Shown here piece by piece: positions 56,684-64,000 of a stretch of DNA of 64,000 nucleotides; the stretch's first letter is position 1; the number at the start of each line of letters is the position of its first letter. Location of the stretch: the NCBI GenBank assembly GCA_948567375.1, contig OX419758.1:58471001-58535000 (forward strand), in the 5' to 3' direction. A model generated the notes under the pieces. The model was given only the letters and a program-made list of their open reading frames with translations. It was not told where the DNA came from and ran no database searches. The DNA comes from Lunularia cruciata. Its lineage: Eukaryota > Streptophyta > Marchantiopsida > Lunulariales > Lunulariaceae. A program made the translations under genes and the position numbers.

Positions 56684-57281
56684 TGTTATACCAATAACTA
56701 AATAGATGATCTAGAGATGAAATTTGGTTTGGTAACATCTGAAAATAGGTTATACATGATGGACTAAGTAGACAAGCTAGAGGTATCACCAACAAAGTAC
56801 TACTACTAATAGGGCAGAAGCCAAAATAGGCTTGAAAACTTCAAAGGCAATTTTGGAGGCCTAAACGGATGAAGTAGGCATTGAAAATGTATTCATCTCT
56901 CCCTAACAAAGGAAAGTGTGGCCTTCCCTCCTCTTGGTTTGTCTCACCAAGAGCTTTCTAGAGGTACCTCATCCATGTGATTTTGAGATTCTCATAAGAA
57001 GATTCCTTAAAAGATTATCTCTAGTCAAAGCTTGTTTGACCTACCACATGAGACTACCACCACATGTCACCCATCCAAGGAAATAATCTAAGGGTGTAGC
57101 TTGCTGCTAGGTCACCTACCCATGTACCTTATCCTATGGTGGAGGCTCCTTGGAGGAGATCCTCCTTGGCTATATAATAAAGAGAAGGTGCTCCTTTGGG
57201 GCATCAGAGGATTGAGTGTAAAATCAGTGCTTTCTCTCTTGTATTTCTCTTGAAGAGTTCTCTTGTCCTCAGAGTACTACA
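56684..57281 (+). repeat. Family B (short subfamily) 5' LTR
   Basis: A 598-bp LTR, TGTTATACCAATAAC...GAGTACTACA. It is followed by a decayed primer site (TGGTTTTAGAG from 57283) and a leader, so it is a 5' LTR in plus orientation. Confidence 0.8.
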
Positions 57282-57421
57282 ATGGTTTTAGAGTGAGTGT
57301 TTTAATCCAAGAGGGTGGATCACCCCTCTTGGAAGAGCACTAGCTATTGAAATTGAGTAATTTGAGGTGGAGAGCATAGTGCAATTGCTAGACTTGGGAA
57401 GGGCTTTAGAGAGTGGATAGG

Positions 57422-58492
57422 ATGGATGCACCAAGAAGACAATTTCTTGCACCTATCTTCCCATTCTTGAATCTATTCCACATCAAGAATATGTACATCC
57501 AGCGTGAGCAAATGAGAGTATTGCTAGTTTATCAATTTGGAGCAAAATTCATGGGCAGAGTGATGAATTCACCAAACCCAATGATTCTACCTCTGTTTGT
57601 ATATGACAAAGAGTGAGGTTTGACAATCTATATTCTATTATGATATTATGGATCTAAATGTACCAGATCCTCACCCTTTCAATATGCAAATAGAAATCCA
57701 TTGTGTAATTAGACCAAAAGTGATGTTTAGGGATTTTGAAGTCCGCAATTTTGGTAAGGAATATTATTAATGAGTGATGGACTCTAAGGTCCCAATGGTA
57801 GTCTTGAGTTTTGATAAATCAAGATGACCATGGAGGAATTGCAAAATCAAGTACATGATGATAAGAAATATCAAGTAATGCAAGAAGGAAGTCGTCTCAA
57901 CAACTCGTACCAGCAATCAAAGTACCTTGAGAGTTATGCATGCCTATGACACCCATTCCAATCAACCACCAAGCCACATTGTTACTGCAAATGAAAAAAG
58001 ACATGCACCATTGAGCCTTACAAGGGATAGCATTTCATGGAAGCAGTGGAAAATTGGATTTCAAGAATGAATTGATACCTTTGATTGTTCACAACGTAGA
58101 TCATTGATCATTTTGTAAGTGTGTTTGCATGTGGATACTTGACCGTTAAAGTCCTCACATGGTATGACGCTTGAGAACAATCATTGTGGGTAGAAGAAAG
58201 AGATGTCACTTGGATAGCCATGCAAGAAGGGCTGCTCAAGAATTTCCAATTTGTGGATTTTGTGCAAATGGCCCGAACCAAACTTTGGAGGTTGAAGCAA
58301 AAGAATAGCATACAAGAGTACATGGAGGCATTTTTGGATCAACAAGTTGTGATAACCAATATGAGTCCAGCTGAAGCTCTTGACAATTTCAAGAGAGGAT
58401 TAAAAGAATGGATTTGCCAAGAGATAATGGTGCAAAATCCTTGTATTGGTTTTGAAGCCATTGCATACACCCAAAAAATATCAAAGGCTCTT
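57422..58492 (+). pseudogene. Family B gag, first part
   Basis: Starts at the ATG at 57422 (MDAPRRQFLAPIFPFLN, then QREQMRVLLVYQFGAKF). After stops it continues with a matrix/capsid-type domain at 58184-58492 (VTWIAMQEGLLKNFQF, MARTKLWRLKQKNSIQEYMEAF, ALDNFKRGLKEWI). It breaks at 58492, where the solo LTR is inserted, and resumes at 59236. It is collinear with the minus-strand copies at 12826-13154 and 20400-21560. Confidence 0.82.
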
Positions 58493-59230
58493 TGTAATAC
58501 CAAGGGTTAGCCATATGATCTAGATGTGAAATTTGGTTTGGTAACATCTAGAATGATGTTATACATGATGGTCAAAATAGATCAGATAGAAGTATCACCA
58601 AAAGAATACTTCTACTAATAGGGCATAAACTAAAATAGACTTGAGAACCTTAGAACCAGTAGCTAGACATATGATTTAAAGGTGAGAATTGGTTTGGTAA
58701 CATTTGGAAGGATGTTACACATGATGGACTAAACAGATCAGAAAAAGGTATCACCAAAAGAGGACTTCTACTAATAGAGTAGGAACCGAAATATGCTTGA
58801 AATCTTTGAAGGCAATTTCGGAGGCCTAAACGGGTGAATTAGGCCTCAAAAATGTGTATAATCCCGCCCCTTGGGGAAGAAAGGCTGGCCTTCCCTACCC
58901 CTTGATTTGTCTCATCAAGAGCTTTCCAATGGTACCTTATTCACGTGATTCTGAGATTCCTACAAGAAGATTCCCTAAAAGATTCCCTCCGGTCAAAGCT
59001 TGTTTGACCAACCAGATAGGACCTAGACCAGACAGGTCACCCATCCAAGTAAGTAATCCAAGGGTGGAGCTTGCTGACATGTCACCTATCTGTGTCCCTA
59101 ATCCTATGGTGGAGCTTCCTTGGAGGAGATCCTCTTTGTCTATATAATAAAGAGAAGGTGCTCCCTTGGGGCATCGAATGTTTGAGTGTGCAATCTGTTT
59201 TCTCTCTTCTCTTGTCCTCAGAGTATTACA
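58493..59230 (+). repeat. Family B solo LTR inside gag, TSD CTCTT
   Basis: A 738-bp LTR with TGTAATACC and GTATTACA ends and a TATATAATA box at 59141-59149. CTCTT stands directly before (58488-58492) and directly after (59231-59235). It interrupts the gag frame of another B element in the same orientation. Confidence 0.95.
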
Positions 59231-59235
59231 CTCTT

Positions 59236-59581
59236 GGAGGAGGTGAAGCAATAACATTGATGCAAAACTATCGGGCCGAGACACACCATTCTGGTGGACC
59301 AATACCTATGGAATTATGCAACATTCAATTTTGAGATTGGAGCAAGACCTCTCAAAGGAGAATAGAGACGGGTTGAAGAAAGGAGAGAAGGAGTCCCACA
59401 AGGAGAAGGGCTTTGAGCAAAACAAAGACAATGTTACAACTGTGGTAGAATTGGGCACAAAGCCATCAATTGTTGTGCTCATCAACTTAGAGGCACTCAG
59501 CCCCCATACAAGCAACCTCTAAACCACACAAAGAGATGAATTGAAGAGGAAGATATTGAAACTGCATTGGAAAATGATTTG
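59236..59581 (+). pseudogene. Family B gag, second part with zinc knuckle
   Basis: Continuation of 57422-58492 beyond the inserted LTR. At about 59434-59475 it encodes a complete C-x2-C-x4-H-x4-C zinc knuckle (CYNCGRIGHKAINC). The sequence stops at 59581 against a piece of opposite-strand LTR. Confidence 0.82.
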
Positions 59582-59761
59582 TTTATACCTCCAAAATTGG
59601 CTCTAAAGTTTTAGGCTATTTTTGGGTCCTACCATATTAGTAGAATTACTATTTTGGTAATACCACTATTTGATCTACTTAGTTTATCATGTATAACATC
59701 CTTCTAGATGTTACCAAACCAATTTTTACCTCTAGATAATATGTCTAACTATTAGTATTAT
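59582..59761 (-). repeat. Family B LTR fragment
   Basis: About 180 bp of the 5' part of a family B LTR on the minus strand (CCTCCAAAATTGGCTC... to ...ATTAGTATTATA). The remainder is missing. It separates two partial gag copies. Confidence 0.75.
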
Positions 59762-59966
59762 AAATAACTCTTATAGAGTTGGGCAACATTTGGTTCAAAG
59801 ACCAAGGAGCGAGACTTATCCAAGGAGAAAAAAGATAGGTCAAAGAAAGGAGACATGGAATCCCATGAGGGGAGGAGGCTTGAGCAAAACTATGACATTG
59901 TTTTAATTGCAACCGAGTTGAGAATATAGCCATCAATTGTTGTGCTCGTCTTCTTAGAGGCACTCT
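59762..59966 (+). pseudogene. Second partial family B gag copy (zinc-knuckle region)
   Basis: Collinear with 59310-59500: GGTTCAAAGACCAAGGAGCGAG... to GTGCTCGTCTTCTTAGAGGCACTC. The knuckle cysteines are damaged here. The copy continues after the LTR at 60675, so it belongs to the pol at 60770-64000. Confidence 0.72.
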
Positions 59967-60674
59967 TGTAATACAAATAGCTAGACACATGATCTAGAGA
60001 TGAAATTTGGGTTGGTAGCATATGGGAGGATGTTATACATGATGAAATAAGTAGATCAGATAGAGGTATCACCAAAAGAGTAAGTCTACTAATAGACCAG
60101 AAATTGAAACATGTTTGAAGACTTTAGAATCAATAGTTAGACATATGATCTAGAGGTGAAACTTGGGGTGGTGAACGGAGAATGGAGAACGTAGATAGGA
60201 TAGAGGTATCACAAAAAGAGCATTCCTACTAAAAGGCAGAAGCCAAAAATAGCCTAAAAACTAAAGCCAATTTTGGAGGTCTAAATGGATGAATTAGGCC
60301 TCAAAAATAGAAATATTCTCCCCCTTAAGCAAAAAAGGATTGCCTTCTCTCCCATGAATTTTATTTGGTTGAGGTTTCTAATGGTACCTTAGCCATGTGA
60401 TTATGAGCTTCCTACAAGAAAATTCCTTAAAGATTCCCTTTGACCATCTAGATATGACAAGGATTGACATGTCACCCATCCAAACAACTAATCCAAGGAT
60501 AGATCTTGCTAACAGGTCATCAATCCATGTATCTGATCCAAGGGTGGAGCTTCCTTTGAGGGGATACTCTTTGCTATATAATAAAAAGAAGGTGCTCCAT
60601 TGGGACATTGAAGGATTGAGTGTGAAATTTGTGTTTTCTCTCTTGAAGAGTTCTCTTGTCCTTGGAGTATTACA
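59967..60674 (+). repeat. Family B LTR inserted in second gag copy
   Basis: A 708-bp LTR, TGTAATACAAATAGC...GAGTATTACA. Gag sequence lies on both sides (GAGGCACTCT before, CCCCTACCTCCATAC after), so this is a solo LTR insertion. No clean 5-bp duplication is left. Confidence 0.82.
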
Positions 60675-61330
60675 CCCCTACCTCCATACATGCAATCTTT
60701 GAACAACATGGAGAGGTGAATTGAAAAGAAGATACTAAGATCACATCAAAAAACAAAGATCACCAATAAATATACCTCGTAGCCTTATTGGCTCAATGGA
60801 GAATAGTAAGAGCAAGGGTGGAAGAAGATGATTGTGCAAAGGTTGGGGGATGACAAATGTACAATTGATTGTTGTAAATGGAGTCATAGAAAACAATCAA
60901 TTAAGAATATTGATAGACCTTGGAGTAATAGAAAATTTCTTGTCTCACTTTGTTGCAATGAGGTTTGGGATATAACTAGAGAATGATGAGAATGAAGTAG
61001 AGTTACCTAATAGTCAAACAAAGAGGACTGAGTGATTACCTAGAAAGGTAGTACTCTTTATAGTAGATTATTAGGAAAATATTGAGTAACAAGTGCTACA
61101 ATTAGCTCATTATGATGTGATCTTAGGGATACCATGGATGGAGCACTACAACCCCATGGCCAATTACAGAGAAAGTAATAAGAACTAGCCAATGGAAGAT
61201 CATTAGAAATAAATAAAGATTGCAAAGCAAGAATTACCATTCTATGTTATAGGGAAAACATCTATCAATAAGTAAGATAGATGTTTCATGGATCTAATAA
61301 GAGAAATCAAGGGTGAACAACTTGATGGAC
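60675..61330 (+). pseudogene. Family B protease region
   Basis: Plus strand. The end of gag (CAACATGGAGAGGTG) leads to the protease at about 60850-61150: QLIVVNGVIENNQLRILIDLGVIENFL, with the active-site D-L-G in place of D-[ST]-G, and later YDVILGIPWMEHYNP. Stops break it. Same order as 19550-19921 on the minus strand. Confidence 0.8.
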
Positions 61331-62680
61331 ACATTTTTGAGAAGTTGAAAGATGTGGTCAATGAGTTTCAAGATGTCTTTCCTAATGATTTACCTTTAGG
61401 ATTACTACAAAAAGGAGGGTAGATCATACAACTGAGATACTTCCTACAAAGATACCTCCTTGTAAGGCCCCATATCAAGTATCACCTCATGAGTTGGAGG
61501 AGTTTAATGCTCAAATTGAGGATATGTTATAGAAGGAGTTTATCCAATGTATCACTGTACGGGGCTCTTGTTTTGTTTGCGAAGAAGAAAGACATTACAA
61601 TGGGCATGTTCATTGACCGTTGGGGCCTAAATCAACAAATAGTGAAGAATAAATACCCATTACCTTGCTTGGATGACCCATTTGATCAACTCAATTGTGC
61701 AAAAACACTTCACCAAACTTGATCTATAAAGTAGATTATAAACAAAACAAGATTGTGGAGGAAGATATACACAAATTGCCTTTCAAACAAGGTATTGTCA
61801 CTTTTAGTACCTAATGACACCGTTTGGAGCAATAAAACACTGATGGAGCACAAGAATTTTGCCATACAATAAGATGATGATGGAGCACAAGCAATATCTC
61901 CAAGAAGTACTCCAAATTCTATGAAAAAATCAGTTGTATGCCAAAATCTCCAAGTGTGAGTTTGCACGTCTGAAGTAGACTACTTGAGGCATAGAGTAAG
62001 TGAAAAAGGTATCCAAGTGTTGGATAAAATAGACGTAATTAAAAAATTAGGTGCTCCAAAAGATTAGACTCAACTCAAGAGTTTCTTGGGATTGACAAGG
62101 TTCTATTGTTGATTTGTCAAGGACTTCTCCAAGGTGTCACAACCTCTAATGGTAGCACTTGACAAGGGGAAGAAATGGATGTAGGGAATTGCAAATTTTT
62201 TGGCCTTTTAGGAATTGAAAGATGCATTACTACATGCACCAATCTTGAAATGGTATGACCATAAAAAATCCAATCAAGTTGGCTACAAATGCATCGGGTG
62301 TTGAGATAGGAGCAATCCTACAATAGAATGGAATGACGGATAACACCCAATTGCCTATTTCTCTTGAAAGCTATTACTGGTAGAATGCAATTATCACACC
62401 ATCAAATAAGAAGAGTTGGCAATTGACCTTACAACCAAGCATTGGAAGCACTATCTTGGCAAGAAGGTATTTGTAGTGGAGACATATCACAAATCTTTAG
62501 TCTACCTTGAGACACAAAAAGAATTATCTCATTGATAAATTTGGTGGATAGAGTGGAGACAATGGTTCAACATGATGATTATAAAAGTGGAAGGTAAGAA
62601 ATTACTTGTAGATCTATTCACCTAAATACCTATGGCAAATAAACTAGTGGTAGAGGTCAATATGAATATAGAATTTTGGC
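61331..62680 (+). pseudogene. Family B reverse transcriptase (deleted) and RNase H
   Basis: RT opens near 61350 (EFQDVFPNDLPLGLLQ) and continues with VLFAKKKD and the [14 protein letters not shown] block (61650-61690). Around 61810-61860 about 150 bp found in other B copies, including the FGLTNAP block and the xxDD catalytic motif, are missing. Then come EVDYLRHRVSEKGIQVL (61970-62030), FLGLTRFYC (62085) and RNase H (62270-62640: HYLGKKVFVVETYHK). It cannot have polymerase activity. Confidence 0.85.
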
Positions 62681-64000
62681 TAAGGATTATTATTGCTACA
62701 AAGATTGACCTATAGATTATAAGAGCTCAATCATCCAAAGGCATAACCCATACCCAAGGTTTCACCTTTTGTGATGGTAAGTTATGGATCTCGGATGTTG
62801 TAGACCTAAGAACCACCATCCTAGCAAAATTTCATGATTCTACCATTGTAGGTCATGTTGGAGTAGACAAGACCTGAGATGCAATCAAATGCCATTACTA
62901 TTGGCCCAAGATGAGTAATTTTGTGATGGATTATGTTCAAAGTTGCCTACTTTGTCAAAAAAATAAAGGTTCTAATTAGGTTACCATAAGACTCATTCAC
63001 CCCTCTCTACTCCTACACAACATCAGGAACAAGTCAGCATGGATTTGGTTTGTGAATTGCCCAAGATCACCTTAGTCTTTATAGACCAACTTAGTAAAAT
63101 GATTATGTGTGTCTTACAACCAAGGACATGACTTCTTCACAATAAGCTCAATTGTATTTAATTGTAGTCCTTTCTCACCAAGGCTTGTCTTGAGTGCTCA
63201 TCATCGAGCAAGGCACTCAATTCACTAATTTTTTTTGGAAAACACTCTTTGGTGTCTTCAAAACTATACTGGCCATGTCCATGACATACCATCCACAGAA
63301 AAATAGACACATAGACTAGACTAATTGCACTATTGAGGACATGTTCCAATGCTTCACCGTAGAGGAGCAAGAAAGGTGGGATACATGTTACTTCCACTGG
63401 TGGAATTTGCCTACAACAATTTATTGAATGCATCTACAAATGTCACACCAATCTTCCTCATGTATAGGGATCACCTTGTCATACCTTCAAGCTTGGTAAG
63501 GACTTTCACAATGACTACAAAGGTTGATGATGTCAACACTTTTGTTTCTAGAATCCAACAAGGTGTGGAGAATGCCAAGTGCAAGTTGCAAATCACACAA
63601 AATTGACAAAAATAATATGAAAATGCACAATGCAAGCAAATAGAGTTCAATATTGGAGATCAATTTTGGCTTTCCACAACCAACCTCAAATTAGTTGGCC
63701 CTTGTAAGCTCAAACCTCATTTTATTGGGCCTTTTCCCATCCTTCATCAAAATTGGCGCAATGGGTTATCACCTTAAGCTATTGCCACACATGAAGACCC
63801 ATCAAGTGTTTCATGTTTCCTTTTTATGCATGTATGCATCCCAACCACCGCACTTTTCTTCCATACAAGAAGTTAGACCTTGTACAACACTCATTTATGG
63901 TATAGAGGAATATGAAGTTGAAGGCAATCTCCAAAAAATATATTCATGGTACGTACCATCCACATGTGAAATATCTTGTACATTGGAAAGAGTACCCATT
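62681..64000 (+). pseudogene. Family B integrase and chromodomain start, cut by window edge
   Basis: The integrase zinc finger lies at about 62850-62970 (GHVGVDKT, YYWPKMSNFVMDYVQSCLLCQ). The catalytic core is heavily damaged (63040-63330). EFAYNNLLNAS lies at about 63400. TFVSRIQQGVENAK lies at 63540. The GPFPILH and MKTHQVFHV-type end lies at 63730-63820. The chromodomain start (EEYEVEGNLQK) lies at about 63905, with YLVHWKEYP in another phase at the edge. The 3' LTR, if present, lies beyond 64000. Confidence 0.85.

Noticed and set aside
1-64000. tRNA or rRNA genes
   Set aside because: No cloverleaf with A and B box spacing and no rRNA-like conserved block was seen by eye. Primer-site matches to initiator-Met tRNA are only retroelement PBS.

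Overview
The window reads as nuclear DNA of a land plant. It holds one intact, intron-rich housekeeping gene, the epsilon subunit of the cytosolic chaperonin TRiC/CCT (CCT5, minus strand, 39259-43319, nine coding exons). That gene sits in a relatively GC- and CpG-rich island. Almost everything else is decayed, AT-rich, CpG-poor transposable-element sequence. Splice sites are canonical GT-AG, and the CCT5 protein matches the plant family in length (535 residues as assembled here). I cannot place the species. A large-genome, TE-rich plant (gymnosperm, fern, lycophyte or bryophyte) fits as well as an angiosperm.

Layout. 134-22464 is a four-level nest of LTR retrotransposons, all chromodomain Ty3/gypsy elements. 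Family B has LTRs of about 600-780 bp with TGTAATAC...GTATTACA ends. Family C has LTRs of 426 bp beginning TGTAACAATATGG. The order is B-outer (minus) containing C-outer (plus) containing B-inner (minus) containing C-inner (plus). C-inner is complete, with two 426-bp LTRs and a perfect ATAGG target-site duplication. 22744-23300 is a PIF/Harbinger transposase pseudogene. 23-30 kb is AT-rich debris with several tandem repeats and a possible retroelement-associated C-terminal domain. 30688-35779 is a minus-strand Ty1/copia element inserted into another decayed minus-strand reading frame. 38-44 kb is the CCT5 island, flanked by two direct copies of a dispersed repeat (repeat S). 44.7-46.9 kb holds a duplicated piece of CCT5 exon 1 split by a 2.06-kb insertion that carries leucine-rich-repeat receptor fragments. 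47.6-50.9 kb and 54.2-54.9 kb hold solo, nested and head-to-head LTRs. 56684 to the right edge holds plus-strand B elements with a solo LTR inserted into gag (TSD CTCTT), running through protease, RT, RNase H, integrase and the start of a chromodomain cut by the window edge.

How it works together. CCT5 would fold actin, tubulin and other clients. Upstream of its start codon are an E2F-type site and a telo-box, a pair known from plant proliferation and translation genes. None of the transposons looks autonomous: reading frames carry stops, frameshifts or lost catalytic residues. The family C LTRs carry arrays of perfect heat-shock elements upstream of a TATA box, kept in diverged copies, which suggests a heat-responsive retrotransposon family. 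Comparison of the two C copies shows stop codons that arose mostly by C-to-T or G-to-A change, as expected for methylated CpG decay. All coordinates and alignments were done by eye.
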